NCBI RefSeq assembly: GCF_000282535.1
Contig: NZ_AKJC01000004.1
Span: forward strand, 1 to 64,000
DNA length: 64,000 bases
Source: Pseudomonas sp. GM84
GTDB taxonomy: Bacteria; Pseudomonadota; Gammaproteobacteria; Pseudomonadales; Pseudomonadaceae
Direction of reading: 5' to 3'
Shown: in pieces, positions 1 through 8,506 of the stretch
Position numbering within the stretch: the first letter of the stretch is position 1
Layout of the letters: every line of letters begins with the position of its first letter
The notes under the pieces: model-generated
What the model saw: the letters and a program-made list of their open reading frames with translations, nothing else
What the model was told of the DNA's origin: nothing
Database searches by the model: none
Made by a program: the position numbers and the translations under genes

Positions 1-1200
1 TGGCTGCCGCTGGCCCCCAGCCGCTACGTGGAGATCACCGGGGACCAGACGATCCTGGACGAACCGGTCGGCTACCTCGAAGGGCGTGCGCTCAATGCCG
101 GTGAAGAGTCCTATTACGACCTGCCCGCCCACTCGCCCGTGGTCGAGAGCCTGTACCAGCACTGCCAGCGCGCCCTCGGGCATGCCCTGCAATGCGGCGT
201 GCACGGGCTGCCGCTGATCGGCAGCGGAGACTGGAACGACGGCATGAACCGCGTCGGCGAACAGGGCCAGGGCGAAAGCGTGTGGCTGGGGTTCTTCGGC
301 CATGTGGTGTTGCGGGCCTTCGCCTGCCTCGCCCTGCGCCACGGCGACAGCACCTTCGCGGTGCGCTGCGGCGCTCAGGCTGCCGAGCTGGCGCAGCAGC
401 TCGAAGCGCACGCCTGGGACGGCGGCTGGTACCGCCGCGCCTGGTTCGACGATGGCCGGGTGCTAGGCGCGGCGAGCAACCAGGAATGCCGGATCGACTC
501 CCTGGCGCAGAGCTGGGCGGTGCTGTCCGGGGTCGCCCCACCCGAACGCGCGCGCGCCGCCATGATGGCACTGGATCATCATCTGGTACGCCGCGATATC
601 GGTATCGTGAAACTGCTCGACCCTCCTTTCGACCAGGGCGACCTGGACCCCGGCTACATCAAGGGCTACCTGCCCGGAGTGCGCGAGAACGGGGGGCAGT
701 ACACCCACGCGGCGATCTGGGCGAGCATGGCCTACGCCCACCTGGGGGATACCGAGGGGGCCTGGGAGCTGCTACGGCTGATCAATCCGGTGCGTCAGGG
801 TTGCGCCGCGCTGATCGACACCTACAAGGTCGAGCCCTACGTCATGGCCGCTGATGTCTACGCCGTGGCACCCCACGCGGGCAGGGGTGGCTGGAGCTGG
901 TACACAGGTTCAGCGGGCTGGATGTACCGGCTGATCGTCGAAAGCCTGTTGGGCCTGCAACGCAGCGGCGACACCCTGCGGATCCGCCCGCTGCTGCCGG
1001 CCGACTGGCCGGGTTGCGTGCTGCACTACCGGTTTGGCGGCACCTCCTACCGCATTGAAGTCCTCAACAGCGCCGCCGCCGAGCTGACCCTGAGCCTGGA
1101 CGGCCAACTGCTTGCCCAGCCCATCTTGCAGCTCAAGGACGACGGTAAACCGCACCAGGTGATTGCCCAGTGCAAGCGCAATCCCGTGCCCATCACGTGA
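1..1200 (+). CDS. GH94 / cyclic beta-glucan synthase-like protein, C-terminal part (5' cut by window)
   Basis: The reading frame is open from base 1, so only the last 399 residues are seen. The fragment has the GH94 phosphorylase-type (alpha/alpha)6 features: a GSGDWNDGMN motif near fragment residue 75, which carries the Asp used as general acid in this family, followed by GYLPGVRENGGQYTHAA and WSWYTGSAGWMYR. In NdvB-type cyclic beta-1,2-glucan synthases this domain sits at the C-terminus of a very large membrane protein and sets ring size; stand-alone cellobiose-phosphorylase-like proteins share the same motifs. The rest of the gene is needed to choose between them. The next gene follows after about 80 bp on the same strand and is unrelated. 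Confidence 0.85.
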   Translation, partial: WLPLAPSRYVEITGDQTILDEPVGYLEGRALNAGEESYYDLPAHSPVVESLYQHCQRALGHALQCGVHGLPLIGSGDWNDGMNRVGEQGQGESVWLGFFGHVVLRAFACLALRHGDSTFAVRCGAQAAELAQQLEAHAWDGGWYRRAWFDDGRVLGAASNQECRIDSLAQSWAVLSGVAPPERARAAMMALDHHLVRRDIGIVKLLDPPFDQGDLDPGYIKGYLPGVRENGGQYTHAAIWASMAYAHLGDTEGAWELLRLINPVRQGCAALIDTYKVEPYVMAADVYAVAPHAGRGGWSWYTGSAGWMYRLIVESLLGLQRSGDTLRIRPLLPADWPGCVLHYRFGGTSYRIEVLNSAAAELTLSLDGQLLAQPILQLKDDGKPHQVIAQCKRNPVPIT

Positions 1201-1281
1201 ACCGCCCGGCAGACCTCGGGTGCCGTGAACGCAATCCCCGGCCCTGCTGGGCTATTCTTGTTCCGACAGCCGCTGCAGTCG

Positions 1282-2025
1282 ATGGTCCCGAGCATGTCCC
1301 CCTCGCCCAAGCCGCAACAGAATCACCTGCTGGCCGCACTGTCCGCGTCGACGTTCAGCCGGCTGGAGCCGCACCTGGAACGGGTGACCCTGCCCCTGGG
1401 CAAGGCGCTCTACGAGTCCGGCGACGCCCTGCGCCATGTCTATTTTCCTGCCGATGCCATTGTCTCGCTGCTGTATGTGATGGAAAACGGGGCCTCGGCC
1501 GAAATCTCGGTGGTGGGCAATGAAGGTCTGGTCGGCATCGCCGTGTTCATGGGTGGCGAAAGCACCCCCAGCCGCGCCATCGTGCAAAGCGCCGGGCATG
1601 CCTTTCGCCTGCCCTGCCAGCGGCTCAAGGACGAGTTCAATCGCCATGGCGAGCTGATGATGCTCATGCTGCGCTACACCCAGGCGCTGATTACCCAGAT
1701 GGCGCAAACGGCGGTGTGCAACCGGCACCACTCCATCGACCAGCAACTGTGCCGCTGGCTACTGTTGTCGCTGGATCGCCTGCCGGGCGATCGCCTGTGC
1801 ATGACCCAGGAACTGATCGCCAACATGCTGGGCGTGCGCCGCGAAGGCGTGACCGACGCCGCCGGCAAACTCCAGCGCCTTGGCGTGATCGAGTACAGCC
1901 GGGGCAACATCAAGGTGCTCGACAGGACCCGCCTGGAGCAGCTCAGCTGCGAATGCTACGCCGTCGTCAAGAAAGAGACCGAACGCCTGCTGCCCTACCT
2001 GCCGCTTGTTCCCCCTGCTGTTTGA
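1282..2025 (+). CDS. Crp/Fnr-family transcriptional regulator
   Basis: A 247-residue protein with an N-terminal cyclic-nucleotide-binding-like beta barrel (about residues 25-125; LPLGKALYESGD and YFPADAIVSLL are typical of this fold) and a C-terminal Crp-type winged helix (about 165-225; MTQELIANMLGVRREGVTDA is the helix-turn-helix). This ligand pocket lacks the RxS signature of true cAMP binders, so the signal is unknown. The frame is open further upstream to 1225; ATG at 1282 or 1294 fits the family length, and neither has a strong ribosome binding site. A plain core regulator, not obviously linked to its neighbours. Confidence 0.85.
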   Translation: MVPSMSPSPKPQQNHLLAALSASTFSRLEPHLERVTLPLGKALYESGDALRHVYFPADAIVSLLYVMENGASAEISVVGNEGLVGIAVFMGGESTPSRAIVQSAGHAFRLPCQRLKDEFNRHGELMMLMLRYTQALITQMAQTAVCNRHHSIDQQLCRWLLLSLDRLPGDRLCMTQELIANMLGVRREGVTDAAGKLQRLGVIEYSRGNIKVLDRTRLEQLSCECYAVVKKETERLLPYLPLVPPAV

Positions 2026-2121
2026 GCGCGTCCCGTTTGAAACCATCGGGTGTATGCCTTCGTGAGCTCTACGTACCGGACCAAGCCCACCCGCGCGCCC
2101 TAGGTCTCCCCAAGGAATTGG

Positions 2122-2343
2122 GGATCAAGCGTCGCCCCCCCATACAACTGCCGTCACACCTATGCGACAATGTGCTCAATGTCCGGCCTCAACCCCGCAT
2201 TTATCGCCCAACAGCTGGGTCACAGCGTTCAGATGCTGCTGTCGACGCATGCCCGTTGGCTCAACTCACGCTCCGACTGGAGCGAGCTGGAATCACTCAA
2301 GATTGGTATCAAATCGGTATCAGCTGAAAATCCAGCGTCGTAA
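2122..2343 (+). pseudogene. 3' remnant of a phage-type tyrosine integrase
   Basis: Reading the frame that ends at the TAA of 2341-2343 gives the C-terminal catalytic end of a phage integrase: NCRHTYATM (HxxR box, with its Arg-His), then GLNPAFIAQQLGHSVQMLL (the GH box) and STHARWL. The position normally held by the nucleophile Tyr reads His in STHARW, so this stretch would be inactive even if expressed. The catalytic Arg/Lys region and N-terminal domain are absent upstream. This is what remains of an integrated element between the Crp-type gene and the ABC-F gene; the core gene starts only 21 bp downstream. Confidence 0.75.
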
Positions 2344-2363
2344 GTTACTGATAGGTAAGCCCT

Positions 2364-3950
2364 TTGATCTCCACCGCTAACATCACCATGCAGTTCGGCT
2401 CCAAGCCGCTGTTCGAAAACGTCTCGGTCAAATTCAACAACGGCAACCGCTACGGCCTGATCGGCGCCAACGGTTGCGGCAAGTCGACCTTCATGAAGAT
2501 CCTCGGTGGCGACCTGGAGCCGTCCGGTGGTCAGGTCATGCTGGAACCGAACACCCGCCTGGGCAAGCTGCGCCAGGACCAGTTCGCCTACGAGGAATTC
2601 ACCGTGATCGACACGGTGATCATGGGCCATGGTCAGCTGTGGAAGGTCAAGGCCGAGCGCGATCGCATCTACTCGCTGCCGGAAATGACCGAAGAAGACG
2701 GCATGGCCGTCGCCGAGCTGGAAACCGAATTCGCCGAAATGGACGGCTACACCGCCGAATCCCGTGCCGGTGAGCTGCTGCTGGGTCTGGGGATTCCGCT
2801 GGAACAGCACTTCGGCCCGATGAGCGAAGTGGCACCCGGCTGGAAGCTGCGTGTGCTGCTGGCCCAGGCGCTGTTCTCGGACCCGGACGTGCTGCTGCTC
2901 GACGAACCGACCAACCACCTGGACATCAACACCATCCGTTGGCTGGAAACGATTCTGACGGCGCGTAACAGCACCATGATCATCATTTCCCACGACCGTC
3001 ACTTCCTGAACAGCGTGTGCACGCACATGGCCGACCTGGACTACGGTGAGCTGCGCCTGTTCCCGGGCAACTACGACGAGTACATGACCGCAGCGACCCA
3101 GTCGCGCGAGCAGCTGCTGTCGGACAACGCCAAGAAGAAAGCCCAGATCGCCGAGCTGCAGACCTTCGTCAGCCGCTTCTCGGCCAACGCCTCCAAGGCC
3201 AAGCAGGCTACTTCGCGGGCCAAGCAGATCGACAAGATCCAGCTGGCCGAGGTCAAGCCTTCGAGCCGGGTCAGCCCGTTCATCCGCTTCGAGCAGACCA
3301 AGAAGCTGCACCGCCAGGCGGTAGTCGTCGAGAAAATGGCCAAGGCCTTCGACGAAAAAGTCCTGTTCAAGAACTTCGACATCACCGTCGAAGCCGGCGA
3401 GCGCGTTGCGATCATCGGCCCCAACGGTATCGGCAAGACCACCCTGCTGCGCACCCTGGTAGGCGAGATGACGCCCGATGCGGGCTCGGTGAAATGGACC
3501 GACAGCGCTGAAGTGGGCTACTACGCCCAGGACCACGCTCACGACTTCGAAGACGACTTGAGCCTGTTCGACTGGATGGGCCAGTGGACCAGCGGTGAAC
3601 AGGTCATTCGCGGCACCCTCGGGCGCATGCTGTTCTCCAACGACGAGATCCTCAAGTCGGTGAAGGTGATTTCCGGTGGTGAACAGGGCCGCATGCTGTT
3701 CGGCAAGCTGATCCTGCAAAAGCCGAACGTGCTGGTGATGGACGAACCGACCAACCACCTGGACATGGAATCGATCGAAGCGCTGAACCTGGCGCTGGAG
3801 AACTACCCGGGCACCCTGCTGTTCGTCAGCCATGACCGTGAGTTCGTGTCGTCGCTGGCCACCCGCATCATCGAGCTGTCGCCCGATGGCGTAGTGGACT
3901 TCAGCGGCACCTATGACGATTACCTGCGTAGCCAGGGCGTCTTGGTCTGA
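2364..3950 (+). CDS. ABC-F family ATPase, YbiT-like
   Basis: A 528-residue soluble protein with two ABC cassettes and no membrane segment. First cassette: Walker [10 protein letters not shown] (about residue 36) and DEPTNHLD (about 180); second: GPNGIGKTT (about 352), signature SGGEQGR (about 437), DEPTNHLD (about 460). The charged linker between them (about 235-300, rich in Lys/Gln/Ala) is the interdomain P-site tRNA interaction motif of ABC-F proteins, which act on the ribosome to relieve stalling. Length and the ending ...YDDYLRSQG match the YbiT branch. The start is TTG at 2364, the only start that keeps the conserved [12 protein letters not shown] beginning. It lies directly behind the integrase scrap. 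Confidence 0.93.
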   Translation: MISTANITMQFGSKPLFENVSVKFNNGNRYGLIGANGCGKSTFMKILGGDLEPSGGQVMLEPNTRLGKLRQDQFAYEEFTVIDTVIMGHGQLWKVKAERDRIYSLPEMTEEDGMAVAELETEFAEMDGYTAESRAGELLLGLGIPLEQHFGPMSEVAPGWKLRVLLAQALFSDPDVLLLDEPTNHLDINTIRWLETILTARNSTMIIISHDRHFLNSVCTHMADLDYGELRLFPGNYDEYMTAATQSREQLLSDNAKKKAQIAELQTFVSRFSANASKAKQATSRAKQIDKIQLAEVKPSSRVSPFIRFEQTKKLHRQAVVVEKMAKAFDEKVLFKNFDITVEAGERVAIIGPNGIGKTTLLRTLVGEMTPDAGSVKWTDSAEVGYYAQDHAHDFEDDLSLFDWMGQWTSGEQVIRGTLGRMLFSNDEILKSVKVISGGEQGRMLFGKLILQKPNVLVMDEPTNHLDMESIEALNLALENYPGTLLFVSHDREFVSSLATRIIELSPDGVVDFSGTYDDYLRSQGVLV

Positions 3951-3970
3951 ATCAGCTGAGGCTGTAATGG

Positions 3971-4045
3971 CCTCATCGCCGGCAAGCCGGCTCCCACATG
4001 AAAGCACCGTAATCCGGGGTGGGAGCTGGCTTGCCAGCGATGAGG
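3971..4045. repeat. Inverted pair of Pseudomonas REP elements
   Basis: Two copies of a REP-type sequence in opposite orientation: CATCGCCGGCAAGCCGGCTC on the left and its near complement ending GCCAGCGATGAGG on the right, separated by about 20 bp. They can fold into a long imperfect hairpin. This arrangement is common in P. putida intergenic regions and lies just after the ABC-F stop codon, where it may also stabilise or end the transcript. Confidence 0.8.
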
Positions 4046-4143
4046 GCAGCGCCTCCACAAGCCTGTAAAATATTAGTTAGCCTGCTTTCTTTTCTTTCGC
4101 GCAACGGCCATGATGAAGCCACGCCCCGCCCGCGAACGAGCCC

Positions 4144-5337
4144 ATGACCGCGCAGCAACCCGCCCCCGCCAGCAACACCTTCGCCATCACCCAGCAGATC
4201 CTGTCGATCGTCTTCTACACCTTCATTGCCTTCCTCTGCATCGGCTTGCCGATCGCGGTGCTGCCCAGCTATGTGCACGATCAGCTCGGTTTCGGCGCAG
4301 TGATCGCCGGGGTGACCATCGGCCTGCAATACCTCGCCACCCTGCTCAGCCGTCCCTTCGCCGGGCGCGTGGCGGATACCCTGGGCGGCAAAAAGGCCAT
4401 TCGCTATGGCTTGCTGGGGATCGCCGGTTGCGGGGTGTTGACGCTGCTTTCAGCCTGGACCCTGAGCATTCCACTGGTGAGCCTGGCCCTGCTGCTGGGC
4501 GGGCGTGTACTGCTCGGGCTTGCCCAAGGCCTGATCGGCGTGGCGACACTGAGCTGGGGTATCAACCAGGTGGGACCGGAGCACACGGCCCGGGTGATTT
4601 CCTGGAACGGCATCGCGTCCTACGGTGCCATCGCGATTGGCGCTCCGATGGGCGTGGTGGCGGTCGATGGCTTTGATTTCAGTGTGCTGGGGCCAGCGCT
4701 GCTGGTGCTGGCCGGGTTGGCCTTGCTGGTGCTGCGCAAGCGCGCCGATGTGGTCGTGGTGCGCGGGGAGCGCCTGCCCTTCTGGTCGGCGTTCGGTCGG
4801 GTGGCCCCGTGCGGCCTTGGGTTGACCTTGGCGTCGATCGGCTATGGCACCCTGACCACCTTCGTTACCCTGTATTACCTGGAGCGCGGCTGGGTCGGCG
4901 CGGCCTGGTGCCTGAGTGCCTTTGGCCTGTGTTTCATCATTTCGCGGCTGCTGTTCGTCAACGCGGTCAACCGTTTTGGCGGCTATAACGTGGCCGTCGC
5001 CTGCATGGCCACCGAGGTGCTCGGCTTGGGCCTGTTGTGGCTGGCGCCCTCGCCTGCCTGGGCACTGCTGGGGGCCGGGCTTACCGGGTTCGGGCTTTCA
5101 CTGGTGTATCCGGCGTTGGGTGTCGAAGCGATCAAGCAGGTGCCAAGCAGCAGCCGCGGTGCCGGGTTGGGTGCCTATGCGGTGTTCTTCGACATGGCGT
5201 TGGCCATCGCAGGCCCAGTGATGGGCGCGGTGGCGATGCACCTGGGCTATGCCTCGATCTTCTGTGTAGCGGCCTTGCTGGCCCTGGCCGGTGTTGGCCT
5301 GACGCTGCTACTGGCGCGGCGCGGCCGTCGCGCCTGA
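4144..5337 (+). CDS. MFS transporter, YhhS/YfcJ-like (UPF0226)
   Basis: A 397-residue inner-membrane protein with twelve predicted hydrophobic segments. The loop between helices 2 and 3 carries SRPFAGRVADTLGGKKA, the conserved MFS cytoplasmic motif, and helix 5 reads GLIGVATLSWGINQVGPEHTAR, close to the arabinose-efflux-like YhhS/YfcJ group. Substrate is not known. The ATG at 4144 (MTAQQPAPAS) is preferred to an upstream overlapping frame. Its last 30 bp overlap the end of the convergent hydrolase gene. Confidence 0.85.
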   Translation: MTAQQPAPASNTFAITQQILSIVFYTFIAFLCIGLPIAVLPSYVHDQLGFGAVIAGVTIGLQYLATLLSRPFAGRVADTLGGKKAIRYGLLGIAGCGVLTLLSAWTLSIPLVSLALLLGGRVLLGLAQGLIGVATLSWGINQVGPEHTARVISWNGIASYGAIAIGAPMGVVAVDGFDFSVLGPALLVLAGLALLVLRKRADVVVVRGERLPFWSAFGRVAPCGLGLTLASIGYGTLTTFVTLYYLERGWVGAAWCLSAFGLCFIISRLLFVNAVNRFGGYNVAVACMATEVLGLGLLWLAPSPAWALLGAGLTGFGLSLVYPALGVEAIKQVPSSSRGAGLGAYAVFFDMALAIAGPVMGAVAMHLGYASIFCVAALLALAGVGLTLLLARRGRRA

Positions 5338-6345
5338 GCGGCCTGCATACGCTGGCGCGCCCAGGGTCTGACTGAAGAAGGCCGCGGTGTCGCGCTGCAG
5401 GGAATGATGGATATGACGCCGATCGACACCCTCGGCATCCTTGCACAGTACCGGCATACGCGCATGCTGCTCTTCGTCACAGCGGGCCATGAACACGAAA
5501 TGCCCGGCGCCGGCGAGCAGGCGATAGTCCGGGGTCACGGGCAATTTGCGCGCAAGCGCCTCGGCGTTGCGGTCCACCGCCACCAGCTGGTCGCTGTCGC
5601 CGCTGTAGATCAGTGCCGGGACCTTTACCCCGGCCAGGGCATGACGGCCGAACATCAGGCTCAGCGGCGCCATCAGCATCACCGCCCCCACCCGTGGGTC
5701 AGCCTGGGGGGCCAGCTCGTTGCGGTCGGCGATCAGCACCCCGTGAGTCTTGCAGGCGTCGGCATCGTTGGGGCGTGCGAGGCAGTATTTGCGCAGGCGG
5801 TCAAGGTCGGGCCGCGCGCCTGACAGGATCAGCGCCGTCTCGCCACCGGCCGAATAGCCGATCACGCCAACCTTGCCATCGTTCAGGTAGGGCCCCAGCA
5901 GCGCATCGACGCGGGCTGCGCTGATCGCGGCGCTGACCTGCAGCGGTCGGCCATACAGGTTGCTCAAGGTGCCAAGGCGGCTGTGGTCACGCGCGTTGTC
6001 GCCGGGGTGTACCACCGCCACCACCACGAACCCCTGGCGAGCCAGCGATGTCGCCAGGTAATGCAAGGCCAGGGGGCTGCCGGTGTTGCCGTGGGAAAGC
6101 ACCAGTAACGGGAACTGGCCCGAGGCAACCGGAGCTTCTTCGGCGACGTCGACGGGGTAGCCGTCGATGCGCAGGCTGCGGGGCGTGCCGTGGGCGGGGT
6201 AGAACGCCAAGGCCTGCATCGGGCGCGCATCGACCGGATCGTCCAGGGTCATGTGGTGCAGGCCGGCTACCCACGGGGCGGCTTCGGCATGGACCAGCAG
6301 GCCGACGCACAGGAGCGGTGCCAGCAAGCAGCGGAGGATGTTCAT
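5308..6345 (-). CDS. Secreted alpha/beta-hydrolase (dienelactone-hydrolase-like)
   Basis: A 345-residue protein that begins with a signal peptide (MNILRCLLAPLLCVGLLVHAEAA up to the cleavage region, which is why the ATG at 6345 is chosen over the GTG at 6378). The alpha/beta-hydrolase fold shows the strand-turn LLVLSHGNTGS, the nucleophile elbow GYSAGGE (Ser at about residue 175) and a late AGAGHFVF with the catalytic His. Residues point to a periplasmic or secreted esterase related to predicted dienelactone hydrolases (COG4188 type). Substrate unknown. It is convergent with, and overlaps by 30 bp, the MFS gene. Confidence 0.8.
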   Translation of the reverse strand: MNILRCLLAPLLCVGLLVHAEAAPWVAGLHHMTLDDPVDARPMQALAFYPAHGTPRSLRIDGYPVDVAEEAPVASGQFPLLVLSHGNTGSPLALHYLATSLARQGFVVVAVVHPGDNARDHSRLGTLSNLYGRPLQVSAAISAARVDALLGPYLNDGKVGVIGYSAGGETALILSGARPDLDRLRKYCLARPNDADACKTHGVLIADRNELAPQADPRVGAVMLMAPLSLMFGRHALAGVKVPALIYSGDSDQLVAVDRNAEALARKLPVTPDYRLLAGAGHFVFMARCDEEQHARMPVLCKDAEGVDRRHIHHSLQRDTAAFFSQTLGAPAYAGRSGATAAPRQ

Positions 6346-6481
6346 TGGCCGGCGACCCGAGCGCAGCGAGGGGATCACCAGAGGATAGGGCCGGTCGAGC
6401 GAGCAGCAGATGAAAGCTGGATGAAAAACGCGCCTGCACCGGCCTGTGGTTTAACAGGCCGGTGCAGTCAGGCTGGCCCGA

Positions 6482-7093
6482 TCAGGCCGCCGCGAACAGC
6501 TCGTTGGCAATCTGCGCCTGTGCAGCATCGATCGCCTTGCTGCGGTGTTCCGGGCCGTAGGCCAGGCCATGGGCGCGGACGATTTCCAGGTCGGTGATAC
6601 CGATGAAGCCCAGGAACACCTTGAGGAAGTCTTCGTGGCCGGCGCCGCTAGGTTGACCTGCGTGCAGGCCGCCGGCCGTGGACACCAGCACCACTTTCTT
6701 GTCACCGCACAGCCCCTCAGGGCCAGCCTCGGTGTAGCGGAAGGTCTTGCCGGCAACGGCGACGCGGTCGATCCAGGCTTTGAGCTGGGTCGGCACGGTG
6801 AAGTTGTACATCGGCGCGCCAATCACCACGGCGTCGGCGGCCAGGAATTCTTCCAGGGTCTCGGCACTGAGCTTGGCTTCGAAGGTCTGGGCGGCATCAC
6901 GCATGTCTTCCGGGGTGCCTGCCGCTACCAGGGTGGCCGCCGAGAAGTGGGCGATGGCATCGGCAGCGAGGTCGCGGTACACCACCTCGATGCTCGGATC
7001 AGCGGCTTTCCAGGCCTCGACCACTTCGCGGCTGAGTTGGCGAGAGGCGGAATTGTCGCCCAGGATGCTCGAATCGATATGCAACAGTTTCAT
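6482..7093 (-). CDS. azoR: FMN-dependent NADH-azoreductase
   Basis: A 203-residue flavodoxin-fold protein: [20 protein letters not shown] at the start (phosphate-binding loop for FMN), [18 protein letters not shown] in the middle and [10 protein letters not shown] later are all hallmarks of AzoR. The enzyme is a homodimeric cytoplasmic quinone and azo reductase. The ATG at 7093 is preceded by AGGAG at good spacing; an upstream in-frame start at 7135 adds a non-conserved tail. In related genomes a LysR gene is usually found divergent to azoR; here the stretch upstream is foreign DNA (see 45787). Confidence 0.92.
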   Translation of the reverse strand: MKLLHIDSSILGDNSASRQLSREVVEAWKAADPSIEVVYRDLAADAIAHFSAATLVAAGTPEDMRDAAQTFEAKLSAETLEEFLAADAVVIGAPMYNFTVPTQLKAWIDRVAVAGKTFRYTEAGPEGLCGDKKVVLVSTAGGLHAGQPSGAGHEDFLKVFLGFIGITDLEIVRAHGLAYGPEHRSKAIDAAQAQIANELFAAA

Positions 7094-7376
7094 GGGAATC
7101 TCCTGTGAATGAAGACCGCGGCGGTGGGCGATCACGATGGGGAGAATCCTACCGAGACGTCGAATAGCTGATAAGTCGGCAAAAATGCGTTAGTTTGTCC
7201 CACAGGTAGAACAGTGAGACAGCCCTCATGCAAGACCTCAATGTTTTCCTAGGATGACCAGTTAGCTCATCAAAATGATCAGCAACCAACCCTAGTGCCC
7301 ACAAAAAAAGAGACCTGGTGCTGTGTAACGGGGAGTGCTCCTGAGCCATTCCCTAGGTGAACAGAGCATTGATGCT
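7094..7376. other. Intergenic DNA upstream of azoR, left edge of the foreign segment
   Basis: About 280 bp with the azoR promoter region at its left. I see no convincing gene. A GTTAGT half of the catabolic-cluster operator occurs at 7189-7194 without its partner. The change from GC-rich core to more AT-rich sequence falls in this interval, so an island boundary is likely here, but no clear direct repeat marks it. Confidence 0.4.
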
Positions 7377-7508
7377 TTACCGATATCCAGCGTAATTATT
7401 GATCTCCCCTTGCCTGATCATCACCCCTCCCTGCTCCCAATTCTGCACCAAAGCCTTTCCAGGCTGACCTAAAACATCACGATGGATAGCGTAAGTACCA
7501 TAGCGCAT
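7377..7508 (-). CDS. Small ORF, 43 residues, unknown
   Basis: An ATG at 7508 with AGGGA five bases upstream opens a 43-residue frame beginning MRYGTYAIHRDVLGQPGKA and ending NNYAGYR. The composition (balanced, with Gly-Tyr-Gln motifs) looks more like the beginning of a real folded domain than a chance frame, so it may be a truncated gene. I do not recognise the family. It sits beside the decayed LysR gene at the edge of the foreign segment. Confidence 0.3.
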   Translation of the reverse strand: MRYGTYAIHRDVLGQPGKALVQNWEQGGVMIRQGEINNYAGYR

Positions 7509-7571
7509 GAGAGTCCCTGGTTGAGCTGTGCCAGATGGCAGGTACCCCTATGGTTGAATCAGCGATAACCC

Positions 7572-8475
7572 TCACACGTTGGCGGAACTACCAACCTGAT
7601 CAGATCTCAAGGAGCTCGAATCTCTCCCCAAGCATATCCAGCAACGCTCGGACAACCGGCAACAACGCCTTCCGGGACGTAACACTGCGTTAATGAGACC
7701 GCTTTGCGGACGATATTGAGGTGACAGTTCAACCAAGCGTCCAGCAGTTAAGTCATCTCTCACTATAACCTCTGGAAGCTGCACAACGCCTACGCCGATG
7801 AGCGCTGCATGATGCAGAGCACTCAGGTCAGAGGTAACCAACTCAGGGATATGCTGCACTCTGTGAGGGATCTGCAAATCATCAAACAATAAATACCCAC
7901 TAGTGCAATGGTTTGGGCCAGAGTGACATAGTAGTAAGCCTGGCTAGGGCGTGCACATGGTCGCAATGATCGTAATCTTTCTCCAGGTCAGGGTGCGCGA
8001 CCAAGCGTTGACAGCTGTCGCCCAGACGCTTTACGACCAGACCGTCATCCACGAGCGAGGAATCGAACGCGAAGTGCAATATCGACGCCAACCTCGAGAT
8101 TGGTGATTTGCTGATGGGCGAACACCTTTGGGTACAATGCAATGAAATCAGCGATCATTGCGTTGGCCCCTAGCCCCCGGCGGGCAAGTGGCCTTGATGA
8201 TGCCCTGCGGCTCTATTTTGGCCGACTGCACCGTTCCCTCGGCGGCCTCAGCTTGCGCAACCATAGCCCGACAATGGCGGCAGTAATCCATCCCAATTTC
8301 AGTGACAAAGAAACGCTGGGGCGATATGCAAATTAGCTGTACACCTAATCGCCCTTCGAGCGCGAGGACTCTCCGACTCAGCTTGGATTTGGAACATCGA
8401 TTCTCTTGATGCTGCAGCAAAGCCGCCATGCTCCACTACCTTGACGAATAAGCACAGATCAGTAAGGTCAATCAC
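7572..8475 (-). pseudogene. Decayed LysR-family regulator
   Basis: Three different frames on the minus strand give consecutive parts of one LysR protein. From GTG at 8475: IDLTDLCLFVKVVEHGGFAA (helix-turn-helix start), continuing in another frame with SKLSRRVLALEGRLGVQL; the middle at about 7990-8100 reads DGLVVKRLGDSCQRLVA; the end at 7630-7890 reads GVGVVQLPEVIVRDD and AGRLVELSPQYRPQSG. The order and spacing fit a normal ~300-residue LysR effector-binding domain, so at least three frameshifts or small indels have destroyed it. It may have been carried in with the element to its right. Confidence 0.75.
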
Positions 8476-8506
8476 AGGCAGCCTATGGACAGATGTGAGG
8501 ACAGCA

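Noticed and set aside
2229-4058. 609-residue open frame on the minus strand across the ABC-F gene
   Set aside because: Antisense shadow of a GC-rich gene with clear ABC-F motifs on the plus strand; the antisense protein has no recognisable domain.
7189-7194. Fifth copy of the TetR operator upstream of azoR
   Set aside because: Only the GTTAGT half is present; the left half does not match.
7149-7349. 66-residue minus-strand frame upstream of azoR
   Set aside because: No family, weak start context, and it runs through the expected azoR promoter region.
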